The position numbers and the translations under genes were made by a program. DNA of 64,000 nucleotides from Bacteroidota bacterium (lineage in GTDB: Bacteria; Bacteroidota; Bacteroidia; Chitinophagales; Chitinophagaceae). Numbering within the stretch: position 1 is the first letter of the stretch; each line of letters starts with the position of its first letter. This document shows positions 34,700 to 44,026 of this stretch, in pieces. The stretch is from positions 1 to 64,000 of the forward strand of contig VGGU01000004.1 in NCBI GenBank assembly GCA_016868475.1, written 5' to 3'. The notes beneath the pieces are model-generated. The model made no database searches. It was given only the letters and a program-made list of their open reading frames with translations, and was not told the origin of the DNA.

Positions 34700-35062
34700 A
34701 TGCTTAAATCTATTCACATAGCTAAAGAGGTTGTTCTAAAAACAATGTTGCTGAGTTTGGCCACTTTGATTGTGGTTAACTCATTTGCTTCTCTTGGCTT
34801 AGGTAAAAAAAGGGCTGCCTCTGCCGGAAAAAAATTACTTTCTGCTAAAGTGATCAGTTACAATGGCAGCTTCTCTTTAAAATCCGGCTATACATTCAGA
34901 GGAAATCTTGTTTTAGAAAATACCACCCCCCGTGTGATTCAAGTAAACACAGACGTAGTTACCAGAAAAGGAAATTACGAATTATCGATTCCTTTGCGCA
35001 AAACAACACTGATTAATAAGGTTAAGATTCAGTTGGGTAATCAGAGCCTCCGCTCTCACTAA
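34700..35062 (+). CDS. Small basic exported protein, unknown
   Basis: 120 residues. A hydrophobic stretch (TMLLSLATLIVVNSFASLGLG) near residue 17-37 looks like a signal peptide with a fairly long basic front. The mature part is basic (KKRAASAGKKLL), then reads as beta strands (AKVISYNGSFSLKSGYTFRGNLVLENT). I do not recognise it. The ATG at 34700 follows a good promoter. Its last four bases overlap the end of the convergent gene at 35059. Confidence 0.62.
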   Translation: MLKSIHIAKEVVLKTMLLSLATLIVVNSFASLGLGKKRAASAGKKLLSAKVISYNGSFSLKSGYTFRGNLVLENTTPRVIQVNTDVVTRKGNYELSIPLRKTTLINKVKIQLGNQSLRSH

Positions 35063-35718
35063 TTGTTGTTTACGTTTTCTCCTTGCTCCCATTTTAGAAT
35101 TCGGAACCCCTTTTCGGGAACATCAAACAAAGCTGCCTGTACCGGGTTGTAATTAACTTCTTTTAATTTAAATAAAACAGGGGTCTTGCCAAAAGTAGCT
35201 TCGTATTGCACCAGAAGTCCTGGAATTTTTTTTGCAAAAAGTTGAAACTCCCTGTAATTGGGAATTACCTGTGTAGTGTACCACACTTCACGTGTTGTTC
35301 CATTAGTGAATTGGAAAAGAGCTTTTTTACAAGGGTAGCCACTGATCAAAAGGGTATCAGGCAAGAGCTTCAGCTGAGCATCGTCGTACAGCTGATTCAA
35401 TTGTTGCCATTGCACGGAATTAAGTCTGGTTAGGTAATGTTGCGCTCCATGTTCTTTAAGTATTACAACCTGCCCCGTTTTTCCTAATAAAAGCGTGCTT
35501 TCCTTTCCCATGACAGATTCCAATTCCATACGGCTATTTACCCCTTTAATATAGCAGGTATAACTGACCCCTTGCAGCAGGACTTGTGTACTGCTATCAG
35601 CAGTAGCAGACTCAACCGTATAATGAAGAGTGGCTTCCGTCAATCTTCGCTGTGCAGATAACGTTTCTGAGAGAATAATACAAAGCGATAAAAGTAAATG
35701 GACTCGAAACATTAGCAT
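35059..35718 (-). CDS. Exported protein, GLPGLI/DUF4412-like
   Basis: 219 residues with a signal peptide (MFRVHLLLSLCIILSETLSAQ). The mature part resembles the DUF4412/GLPGLI-type beta proteins of Bacteroidota: an outward run of strands, GKTGQVVILKEHGAQHYL, then ISGYPCKKALFQFTNGTTREVWYTTQVIP, where 'GYPCKKA...VWYT' is typical. Function unknown. The frame is open to a TTG at 35739, but ATG codons at 35718 or 35712 give a better signal peptide. It lies just downstream of yidC and may be read with it. Confidence 0.72.
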   Translation of the reverse strand: MLMFRVHLLLSLCIILSETLSAQRRLTEATLHYTVESATADSSTQVLLQGVSYTCYIKGVNSRMELESVMGKESTLLLGKTGQVVILKEHGAQHYLTRLNSVQWQQLNQLYDDAQLKLLPDTLLISGYPCKKALFQFTNGTTREVWYTTQVIPNYREFQLFAKKIPGLLVQYEATFGKTPVLFKLKEVNYNPVQAALFDVPEKGFRILKWEQGENVNNN

Positions 35719-35743
35719 AAAGTTACTGTTCCGTAACAATAAC

Positions 35744-37606
35744 TCAACGTTTGGACTTGTTCTGCATTTCTTTTAACTTTTTCTGCTGTTCTTGCATTTG
35801 TTCCATTTTTTCCTGCCACTTGGATTTTGATTTTGGCTTTTTACGATTTTCCTGGATTTGCAAGAGGATTTTGTCGTGGTCAATAATGTAATGCTGTATC
35901 ACAAACTGAAGCCCCAATGTAATGAGGTTTGAGACTGTATAATACCAGGTCAATGCCGCAGGTAAGCTATTGAAGAAAAAGAGCATAAATACCGGGAAGA
36001 TATAGGGCATATACTTCATCATCGGATTGCTTTGATCCGGGCTTAAACTCATGCTATATATCGAAATTAAAAAGCTGGTAGCCGTGGCTAAAAAATTGAA
36101 TAAACTAAGATGATCTCCAAACAATGGAATCGAAAACCCAAAACGTATGGGGGCATCATAGGCAGAAAGATCATTTGCCCAAAGGAAGGCGGCACCGCGT
36201 AATGAAATTTCTGCATTGAAGAAACTGAATAATGCAAAGAAAATAGGAATCTGTAGCAGGGCTGGGATACATCCTCCAAGGGGATTTACGCCAGCTTCTC
36301 GGAACAGCTTCATCTGCTCCATACTGATGGTTTGTTGATCGTCTCCAAACTTCTCCTTCAATTTAGCAATCTCTGGACGCAAGGCTTTCATTTTAGCACC
36401 GCTGAGATAACTTGAATAGATTAAGGGAGAGGTTAATATTCGTATAACCAGCGTCAGTAAGGCAATGGCTAACCCAATATTTCCCAGTGAGATGTTTTTA
36501 AGGAAATCAAAAATGGGTACAATGATATATTTATTTAACGGACGAACAAATGTATAGGCGCCTTGCCCGAGGTTTACAATTTTTTCAAACTCATTGTCGT
36601 ATTGCTTAAGTACCGAATAATCGGCTGGACCAAAATAAAATCTCAGCTCTATGGTGGGATTATCAGAAGCAGGAAGCTGCATCTTCATAGCTGCAGTAGT
36701 TTTAACTACAGCACCCGTTGAATCCGGGGGTAAAACCCAGTTTAATTGACCCGATGTAAAATTGGCAGGAGCTTCCATGGCGGCGAAGAAAAAACGCTGG
36801 CGCACACCAACCCATCCAACTGGTTTTGTGAAATCAACTGAACTCCGATTTCGTATGGTAAAATAATCGAAGGCCCCATCTTCAACAAAACCCACTTGGG
36901 TATTTTGCTTCTCATAGGCTATATCAGATTCCTGCTTTAGTGCTTCATATTGCCATAAAAAAGGAACCTGCCCTTGCGTGAATAGTTGCTCGGGCGAATC
37001 AAATTCAAGTTGCAAATTGATGCGATAATCTGCTGGGCTTACTGTATACTGATGTCTGATACGTCCTGCAAAGACCGAATCTGCAGCGGCTAACTCAAAA
37101 GTGATAATTTGTGTACCATCCGATTTTTTTTCTACCCCTTTAAACGAATAAAAAAATGCAGCACTAGGCGCTGTTCGATTTAGCCCGGTGTTCAATGCAT
37201 ACCCAAAATTAGCAAAGGAGGTTGCTGTCAAGTCTACTGGCTTGGCCTCTCCAAATTGAGTGTGTTCCTTTAATGTTACGGATTTTACCTGTCCCCCCTT
37301 GTTGGTGAAAACAACTTTCATTTTATTGTTCTCCACCGTTTGCAATTCCTCAACACCCTGTGTTGCCGCTACAAAGTATCCGGCTGCTGATGTTCTAAGC
37401 ATGCTGTCTGCTTTGGCAACAGCAGTAGCCGCTGCCATGGTGTCTACCAATGGGCGGTTTGAATTAGCTATGGAATCCTGCACAAATTGCTGACGCGCTT
37501 TGGCTTTATTAAAGGCAGCTTGTTCCAGATTGGTATAGTAGAAATACCCAAAGAACAAAACGGCTAGCAGCACAAAACCAAGAACGGTATTACGATCAAA
37601 ATTCAT
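35744..37606 (-). CDS. yidC: Membrane protein insertase YidC
   Basis: Inserts proteins into the inner membrane, alone or with SecYEG. 620 residues: N-terminal helix (TVLGFVLLAVLFFGYFYY), a large periplasmic domain (about 60-350), and the conserved five-helix core starting near LKNISLGNIGLAIALLTLVIRILTSPL, with MKALRPEIAKLKEKFGDD in the cytoplasmic hairpin. The C-terminus is a basic, glutamine-rich coiled tail (WQEKMEQMQEQQKKLKEM) that may touch the ribosome. A -7 box TATCTTTG is at 37643-37636. Confidence 0.96.
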   Translation of the reverse strand: MNFDRNTVLGFVLLAVLFFGYFYYTNLEQAAFNKAKARQQFVQDSIANSNRPLVDTMAAATAVAKADSMLRTSAAGYFVAATQGVEELQTVENNKMKVVFTNKGGQVKSVTLKEHTQFGEAKPVDLTATSFANFGYALNTGLNRTAPSAAFFYSFKGVEKKSDGTQIITFELAAADSVFAGRIRHQYTVSPADYRINLQLEFDSPEQLFTQGQVPFLWQYEALKQESDIAYEKQNTQVGFVEDGAFDYFTIRNRSSVDFTKPVGWVGVRQRFFFAAMEAPANFTSGQLNWVLPPDSTGAVVKTTAAMKMQLPASDNPTIELRFYFGPADYSVLKQYDNEFEKIVNLGQGAYTFVRPLNKYIIVPIFDFLKNISLGNIGLAIALLTLVIRILTSPLIYSSYLSGAKMKALRPEIAKLKEKFGDDQQTISMEQMKLFREAGVNPLGGCIPALLQIPIFFALFSFFNAEISLRGAAFLWANDLSAYDAPIRFGFSIPLFGDHLSLFNFLATATSFLISIYSMSLSPDQSNPMMKYMPYIFPVFMLFFFNSLPAALTWYYTVSNLITLGLQFVIQHYIIDHDKILLQIQENRKKPKSKSKWQEKMEQMQEQQKKLKEMQNKSKR

Positions 37607-37664
37607 AGGTTAAACAAATTTGGGATAAGAGCCGACAAAGATAAGGGATGACATCGGCCCTTGA

Positions 37665-39281
37665 TTAAGAATGAAGTTGCTGTGCGTGTTGGAGTGCCGC
37701 TTTGATAAAATGAACAAAGAGGGGTTGAGGTTCTTCCACAGTACTCTTTAATTCCGGATGATACTGAACACCAATAAAGAAAGGATGATTGTTCAGCTCA
37801 ATAATCTCCACTAATCCTGTGTCAGGATTTTTTCCGCTTGCCAACATGCCGGCTTTTTCAAAGTCAGCTAAATAGTTGTTGTTAAACTCCCAACGATGGC
37901 GATGACGTTCGGAGATTTTTTCTTTTGTATATATTCGAGAGGCCAAAGAGCCTTTTTCAATTACACAAGGATAGGCGCCCAATCGCATGGTTCCGCCTTT
38001 TGCCGTTACTTGCTTTTGTTGATCCATTAAATCAATTACGGGGTCCGTTGCTTCGGGATTCATTTCCGTAGAATTAGCACCCTTCAGCCCAAGCACATTG
38101 CGAGCAAATTCAATTGCAGCCATCTGCATTCCCAGACATATTCCAAAAAAAGGCAACTTATTCACTCTGGCATATTGAACAGCAGCAATTTTTCCTTCCA
38201 CTCCGCGATGACCAAATCCTGGCGCAACCAATAGCCCATCCAATCCAGCCAATTGTTCATTCAAATTGCCTGCGGTAATCGACTCACTATGTATATTGAC
38301 TACTTGTACCTGACACTCATTAATAGCTCCTGCATGAATAAATGCTTCTAAAATAGATTTATAGGCATCTTGCAACTCGATGTACTTCCCAATTAACCCA
38401 ATATTCACTTTTGCCTTGGGATATTTTAATTTATCCAGAAAAGTTTTCCAACGAGTCAAATCAGGCTGTTGCAATCCAGTTAAATGCAATTTTTTTAACA
38501 CTATTGTGTCCAAACCCTCCCTCATCATCAAAATGGGAACTTCATAAATAGTGGAAGCATCAGCCGCTTCTATAACTGCCTCTTGTTTTACGTTACAAAA
38601 AAGTGCAATTTTTCTTTTCAATTCTGGACTCAAGGGTTTCTCCGTTCTGCAAACGATAATATCCGGATGAACACCTTCCTCACTTAACATACGCACACTG
38701 TGCTGTGTAGGTTTTGTCTTTAACTCCTTTGCCGCTTTGAGGTAAGGTATCAAGGTCAGATGAACCACTACAGTATCTTCTTCAGGCAGCTCCCACTGTA
38801 ATTGTCGCAATGCCTCTATAAATGGTAAGCTTTCAATATCACCTACAGTTCCCCCAATTTCAGTAATCACAATATCGTACTCCCCTGTTTGTCCCAACAA
38901 TTTCATCCTGCGCTTTATCTCATCGGTGATATGTGGCACCACTTGTACCGTTTTGCCCAAAAAAGCACCTTCTCTTTCCTTATTGATAACAGTTTGATAA
39001 ATACGGCCGGTGGTAACATTATTGGCCTGGGTAGTGTGTATGTTAAGAAAGCGCTCATAATGCCCCAAATCCAAATCTGTTTCAGCACCATCCTCAGTAA
39101 CATAACATTCGCCATGTTCATAGGGATTCAATGTGCCTGGATCAATATTGATATAGGGATCAAATTTTTGAATGGTTACACGAAGCCCTCTGGCTTGAAG
39201 CAACTTAGCCAAAGAGGCCGCAACAATTCCTTTACCAAGTGAGGAGGTAACCCCTCCGGTCACAAAAATGAATTTAGACAT
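37665..39281 (-). CDS. pyrG: CTP synthase
   Basis: Makes CTP from UTP, ATP and glutamine. 538 residues: N-terminal synthetase domain (KFIFVTGGVTSSLGKGI P-loop, DPYINIDPGTLNPYEHGECYVTEDGAETDLDLGHYERF) and C-terminal glutamine amidotransferase domain with nucleophile Cys in FGICLGMQMA and the partner His-Glu in GVQYHPELKS. I start at the ATG at 39281 (MSKFIFVTGG), the usual N-terminus; an ATG six codons upstream (39299) is open. It sits 58 bases upstream of yidC. Confidence 0.97.
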   Translation of the reverse strand: MSKFIFVTGGVTSSLGKGIVAASLAKLLQARGLRVTIQKFDPYINIDPGTLNPYEHGECYVTEDGAETDLDLGHYERFLNIHTTQANNVTTGRIYQTVINKEREGAFLGKTVQVVPHITDEIKRRMKLLGQTGEYDIVITEIGGTVGDIESLPFIEALRQLQWELPEEDTVVVHLTLIPYLKAAKELKTKPTQHSVRMLSEEGVHPDIIVCRTEKPLSPELKRKIALFCNVKQEAVIEAADASTIYEVPILMMREGLDTIVLKKLHLTGLQQPDLTRWKTFLDKLKYPKAKVNIGLIGKYIELQDAYKSILEAFIHAGAINECQVQVVNIHSESITAGNLNEQLAGLDGLLVAPGFGHRGVEGKIAAVQYARVNKLPFFGICLGMQMAAIEFARNVLGLKGANSTEMNPEATDPVIDLMDQQKQVTAKGGTMRLGAYPCVIEKGSLASRIYTKEKISERHRHRWEFNNNYLADFEKAGMLASGKNPDTGLVEIIELNNHPFFIGVQYHPELKSTVEEPQPLFVHFIKAALQHAQQLHS

Positions 39282-39381
39282 GGATGTTTCTTTTTCCATT
39301 ATTTTTTACCCTTAGTGACCTACGGGCAGTAATCAGCCTTGAAAAAAGGGGAATGTGCAGGAGGTCGTGTAAAGTTATGAA

Positions 39382-41610
39382 TTATCCTTTATTCAATACC
39401 TCTTCAATGGCAGAATCGTACTTGTTTTTCCATTCCGCCACCTTGCCCCAGTATTGACCTTCAAATTCTACTTCACCTTTGGTAGTTATTCCCAGCAATG
39501 TGACGGGGATTTTACTATCAGCGGTAAGTTGTAAGAATGTAGTTCGTTGCTTTGGCGAAACAGAAACCACCACCCGACTCTGCGATTCACCAAACCAGCA
39601 AGCATCTGTCCTAAGCGGTCCACCATCGGAGGCTTTCTCTGGCCCCCTGACGCTGAATCCTAATTGGCGATTAAATGATTTTTCCATCAATGCCACAAAC
39701 AGCCCTCCTTCACTACAATCATGTGTACTTTCAACAGCCTCTGCTTGTATTAGCGATTTTACCAGTTGATGAAGAGCTAGCTCCCCCTCTACACTAAAGT
39801 AGGGAGCTGGAGATAACGAGTGCCCGGCTACCTCATGTAAATAAACCGAGGATCCCAGATCGTTTTGAATTGAGCCAAGCAAGAAAATTTCATCCCCTTC
39901 ATTTTTAAAATCCAAACTCATTTTTTTCTCTACATCTTCCAATAAGCCAACCATTCCAATAGTGGGTGTTGGATTAACCGGGCCATCTGGATTCTGGTTA
40001 TAGAAGCTAACATTTCCACCAGTTACAGGAGTATTGAAAAGTCTACAAGCTTCACCCATTCCCAAAATGGCTTCTTTGAATTGAAAATAAACTTCTGGAT
40101 CGTAAGGATTACCAAAGTTCAAACAATTGGTAACGCCCAGGGGCTCACCTCCTGTACAAACTATATTGCGCGCAGCCTCGCTCACGGCAATCATGGCACC
40201 TTTTTTTGGATCAGCCATTACATAGCGGCTATTACAATCTGTGGTAATGGCAATTCCTTTTTTTGATCCTTTCACCAACACCACAGCCGCATCTGAAGGA
40301 GCATTGGTGTTAGTATTGTTAGTGCCTACCATACTATCATACTGTCTGTATATCCACTTCTTGGATGCAATGGTGGGATTTTTTATCAGCTGCTCGGCTG
40401 CTTTCTTCATATCAACCGGCAAAGGGACTGTGCTCATTTCAAACTGCCCAATCTTTTGCAAATAAGCAGGAGTGGTAAATGATCTATCATACTGAGGCGC
40501 TCCACCACCTAACACTAATTCCTGTGCAGGAATAGAAGCGTCCAATTGGCCCTGCATATAAAAATTCAATACCCCATCGTCTGTTACCTCCCCAATTACC
40601 GCACAAGGAAGATCCCATTTTTCAAAAACCTTTTTCACCAATTCTTCCTTCCCCTTTTGCGCTACCAGCAGCATTCTTTCCTGACTTTCGCTCAATAACA
40701 ACTCCCATGTTTTCATATTGGGCTGACGTGTAGGCACCTTATCCAGATCTATTCGCATCCCTACCCCACCTTTAGCACTCATTTCTGCTGTTGAACAAAT
40801 GATTCCGGCAGCGCCCATATCCTGCATACCAACCACTGCGCCTGTTTGAATTACTTCTAAACAAGCTTCCAATAATTTTTTCTCTTGAAAGGGGTCTCCA
40901 ACTTGTACCGCAGGTAATTCTTTTGCACTTTCTGCATTTAGGTCTGCCGAAGCAAAGGAAGCACCGCCAATCCCATCTTTTCCTGTTGCGCTTCCTACAA
41001 ATAAAACCGGGTTTCCAACGCCTTCCGCAGTGGCAGAAACGGTTTGACCAACTTTTACTACACCAACACTCATGGCGTTGACAAGGGGGTTTGTATGATA
41101 ACACTTGTCAAAATAAACCTCCCCTCCAACTGTGGGTACGCCAAAACAATTTCCATAATGGCCAATACCATGTACAACTCCAGCTAATAAATGCTTTGTT
41201 TTTTCGTCCTCCAATAAACCAAATCGTAGGGAATTCAACGCGGCAATAGGTCGGGCTCCCATGGTAAATATATCACGATGAATTCCCCCAACTCCTGTAG
41301 CCGCTCCTTGAAAGGGTTCAATTGCAGAAGGGTGATTATGTGATTCTATTTTAAACACCAATCCCAACCCATCTCCAATATCCATTAATCCGGCATTTTC
41401 TTCTCCAGCCTTTATCAGCATCCTCCCCCCCTCGCGTGGTAAAGTTTTAAGCCATTTAATAGAGTTCTTATAACTACAATGTTCACTCCACATTCCTGAG
41501 AAAGCGCAGAGTTCGTTGAAGTTGGGAGTTCGACCCAGTTTTTTACAAATTAATTCAAATTCTTCGGCTGTCAGACGAAGCTGCTCTGCCGTGGAAACGG
41601 TCACTTCCAT
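39382..41610 (-). CDS. purL: Phosphoribosylformylglycinamidine synthase subunit PurL
   Basis: ATP-dependent step of purine synthesis (FGAR to FGAM), working with PurQ and PurS. 742 residues is the small PurL type, lacking a fused glutaminase domain. ELCAFSGMWSEHCSYKNS, KIESHNHPSAIEPFQGAATGVGGI, DMGAAGIICSTAEMS and CSEGGLFVALMEKS are hallmark segments. purQ and purS are not adjacent. The upstream gap of 226 bases to glnA holds a promoter and a palindrome (separate entry). Confidence 0.97.
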   Translation of the reverse strand: MEVTVSTAEQLRLTAEEFELICKKLGRTPNFNELCAFSGMWSEHCSYKNSIKWLKTLPREGGRMLIKAGEENAGLMDIGDGLGLVFKIESHNHPSAIEPFQGAATGVGGIHRDIFTMGARPIAALNSLRFGLLEDEKTKHLLAGVVHGIGHYGNCFGVPTVGGEVYFDKCYHTNPLVNAMSVGVVKVGQTVSATAEGVGNPVLFVGSATGKDGIGGASFASADLNAESAKELPAVQVGDPFQEKKLLEACLEVIQTGAVVGMQDMGAAGIICSTAEMSAKGGVGMRIDLDKVPTRQPNMKTWELLLSESQERMLLVAQKGKEELVKKVFEKWDLPCAVIGEVTDDGVLNFYMQGQLDASIPAQELVLGGGAPQYDRSFTTPAYLQKIGQFEMSTVPLPVDMKKAAEQLIKNPTIASKKWIYRQYDSMVGTNNTNTNAPSDAAVVLVKGSKKGIAITTDCNSRYVMADPKKGAMIAVSEAARNIVCTGGEPLGVTNCLNFGNPYDPEVYFQFKEAILGMGEACRLFNTPVTGGNVSFYNQNPDGPVNPTPTIGMVGLLEDVEKKMSLDFKNEGDEIFLLGSIQNDLGSSVYLHEVAGHSLSPAPYFSVEGELALHQLVKSLIQAEAVESTHDCSEGGLFVALMEKSFNRQLGFSVRGPEKASDGGPLRTDACWFGESQSRVVVSVSPKQRTTFLQLTADSKIPVTLLGITTKGEVEFEGQYWGKVAEWKNKYDSAIEEVLNKG

Positions 41611-41631
41611 GAAGGTTAATAAATTGAATTA

Positions 41632-41681
41632 CAAAGGTATTTTACAAGTTTCAACTTATCATTAAAAGTTGTTCTTTTAAT
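41632..41681 (-). promoter_or_regulatory. purL -7 box with upstream palindrome (possible operator)
   Basis: On the minus strand a -7 box TACCTTTG (41639-41632) is 21 bases before the purL ATG. A perfect inverted repeat ATTAAAAG/CTTTTAAT with a five-base gap (41661-41681) covers the place where the -33 element should be, and no TTG is present at that distance. The overlap suggests an operator or activator site. The rest of the gap (41682-41836) is AT-rich, and I found no full promoter for glnA in it. Confidence 0.4.
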
Positions 41682-41836
41682 CTTCACATTAAACAAATTA
41701 CTAATATTTAATTTTAATGATAAAACTGTCAATATTTTGCCAATAAGCCGAAATAAATAACATTTTATGAACAATTTATTCAATTTTCTTGGATAAACTA
41801 CTGAAAAATAATTGCTTTGTTGAAAATTTAGAAAAA

Positions 41837-44026
41837 ATGTCAATTAGATTTCAAGCTTTGGAAAATCTCAGCCGCAATAAAAAGGTTGAACTTGGTTTGC
41901 CTAGTAAAACCACAAGTTTATTTGCCTCAAACGTTTTCACTATGCAGGTTGCCAGAGAATTTCTGAGCGACGAGGCTTTCAAGAGTTTAAAAGCTTCCAT
42001 TAAGGCTAGTATGAAAATAGATCGCACTATGGCCAGTCAGATTGCTAATGGCATGCGTGCTTGGGCAGAAACAAAAGGAGTAACACATTTTACACACTGG
42101 TTTCAGCCCCTTACCGGAACAACAGCAGAAAAACACGACTCGTTCTTTACGCTTAAAAGCGATGGCACGGCCATAGAAGAATTTGATGGGGCTGCACTAA
42201 TACAACAAGAACCTGATGCTTCTTCATTTCCAAGTGGTGGTTTGCGTGCCACATTTGAAGCACGCGGCTACACGGCATGGGACCCCTCCTCTCCTCCCTT
42301 TGTGATAGAGATTGGGAATGGCAAAACCCTTTGCGTTCCTACAATCTTTGTTTCCTATACCGGAGAATCTCTTGACTACAAAGCCCCATTATTAAAAGCT
42401 ACTGAAGCGCTCAGCAAAGCGGCAACAGAGGTTTGCAATTACTTTGATAAAAACATAAATAAAGTAAACGTTACGCTGGGTTGGGAACAAGAGTATTTTG
42501 TTATTGACGAGGCTTTCTATAATGCGCGTCCAGATTTGGTCATGACGGGTCGTACGGTGTTTGGAAACAGTTCTGCAAAAAATCAACAACTGGAAGATCA
42601 TTACTTTGGTTCTATTCCGGAGCGTATTTACGCTTATATGCGTGACTTTGAAAATGAGTCTTACAAATTGGGGATCCCACTGAGGACCCGTCATAATGAA
42701 GTAGCCCCAGCACAATTTGAGTGCGCCCCTATCTATGAAGAAGTGAGTGTAGCGGTGGATCACAATTCTCTATTAATGGATGTGATGGATAGAGTTGCTC
42801 GTCGTCATAACCTTCGCGTACTTCTTCATGAAAAACCATTTGCAAGCATCAATGGAAGTGGAAAGCATAATAACTGGAGTTTGGCAACCGACACAGGAGT
42901 AAATCTTCTGGCTCCTGGGAAAACGCCAAAGACCAATCTCATGTTTCTTACATTTTTTGTAAACGCCATCAAAGCAGTGCATGATTACGCAGATGTATTA
43001 CGCGCTTCTATTGCCTCTGCGCCTAATGACCATCGATTAGGAGCCAACGAGGCTCCTCCCGCAATCATCTCTGTGTTTATTGGCCAGTATTTAAGCAAAG
43101 TATTAACTGATGTAAAGGAGCGGGTAACTTCCAAAATGGACGAAACAGACGAAAGCTTACTTAAAATTGATATCCATAAGAGCATCCCTGAGTTACTCAT
43201 GGATAACACTGACAGAAACCGCACTTCGCCCTTTGCCTTTACGGGAAACAAATTTGAGTTTCGTGCTGTAGGTTCATCAGCCAATTGTGCCAATCCCATG
43301 ACGGTGCTGAATACCATCATGGCCGCTACGTTAAAACAATTTAAATCCGAAGTTGATGCACTTATAGAAAAAGGAGAAAAGAAAGAGATCGCAATCATGC
43401 ACGTCATACGTGAGTATATAGTCAAGAGCGAAAAAGTGTTGTTTGAAGGAGACGGCTACAGTCAAGCATGGGAAAAAGAAGCTGCTAAAAGAGGTTTGCA
43501 AAATGTGAAAACAACTCCATTAGCGCTTGATGCCATGGTTACAAAAAAGGCAATGTCCTTATTTGAGGACAATGGCATTTACACACACCAGGAGTTGGAA
43601 GCACGTCATGAGATTGAACTAGAGAAGTACATTAAAAAAGTGCAGATTGAAAGCCGCATCATGGCAGAAATAGCTTCCAGTCAAGTTTTACCTTCAGCCA
43701 TACGCTTTCAAAATACACTGGCTAGTAACGTAAAAGGATTGAAAGAGGCAGGACTGACTGAAAAAAGTTATAAAAAGCAACAAGAAATATTAGAGAAGAT
43801 CTCTACGCATATTAGCCAAGTCAGTGATGCAGTTGAAAAAATGACCGCTGCCCGCAAGGCTTGTAACAATATGGACAACACACGTGATAAAGCAATTGGT
43901 TATCAAACAAAGGTCAAAGATGCCTTCTTTGATGATATTCGCTACCATGTTGACAAACTGGAATTGTTGGTAGACGATAATGAGTGGGGTTTGCCAAAGT
44001 ACCGCGAAATGCTTTTCCTTCGCTAA
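41837..44026 (+). CDS. Glutamine synthetase type III (GlnN)
   Basis: ATP-dependent synthesis of glutamine from glutamate and ammonia. 729 residues, the long type III form of Bacteroidota and cyanobacteria. HWFQPLTGTTAEKHDSFF, FPSGGLRATFEARGYTAWDPSSPPF, LGWEQEYFVIDEAF, RHNEVAPAQFECAPIYEE, NGSGKHNNWSL and GNKFEFRAVGSSANCANP are typical. The C-terminal extension contains helices with many lysines. The frame is open from 41789; the ATG at 41837 (MSIRFQALENLS) is the family start. There is no PII or ammonium transporter gene beside it. Confidence 0.96.
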   Translation: MSIRFQALENLSRNKKVELGLPSKTTSLFASNVFTMQVAREFLSDEAFKSLKASIKASMKIDRTMASQIANGMRAWAETKGVTHFTHWFQPLTGTTAEKHDSFFTLKSDGTAIEEFDGAALIQQEPDASSFPSGGLRATFEARGYTAWDPSSPPFVIEIGNGKTLCVPTIFVSYTGESLDYKAPLLKATEALSKAATEVCNYFDKNINKVNVTLGWEQEYFVIDEAFYNARPDLVMTGRTVFGNSSAKNQQLEDHYFGSIPERIYAYMRDFENESYKLGIPLRTRHNEVAPAQFECAPIYEEVSVAVDHNSLLMDVMDRVARRHNLRVLLHEKPFASINGSGKHNNWSLATDTGVNLLAPGKTPKTNLMFLTFFVNAIKAVHDYADVLRASIASAPNDHRLGANEAPPAIISVFIGQYLSKVLTDVKERVTSKMDETDESLLKIDIHKSIPELLMDNTDRNRTSPFAFTGNKFEFRAVGSSANCANPMTVLNTIMAATLKQFKSEVDALIEKGEKKEIAIMHVIREYIVKSEKVLFEGDGYSQAWEKEAAKRGLQNVKTTPLALDAMVTKKAMSLFEDNGIYTHQELEARHEIELEKYIKKVQIESRIMAEIASSQVLPSAIRFQNTLASNVKGLKEAGLTEKSYKKQQEILEKISTHISQVSDAVEKMTAARKACNNMDNTRDKAIGYQTKVKDAFFDDIRYHVDKLELLVDDNEWGLPKYREMLFLR

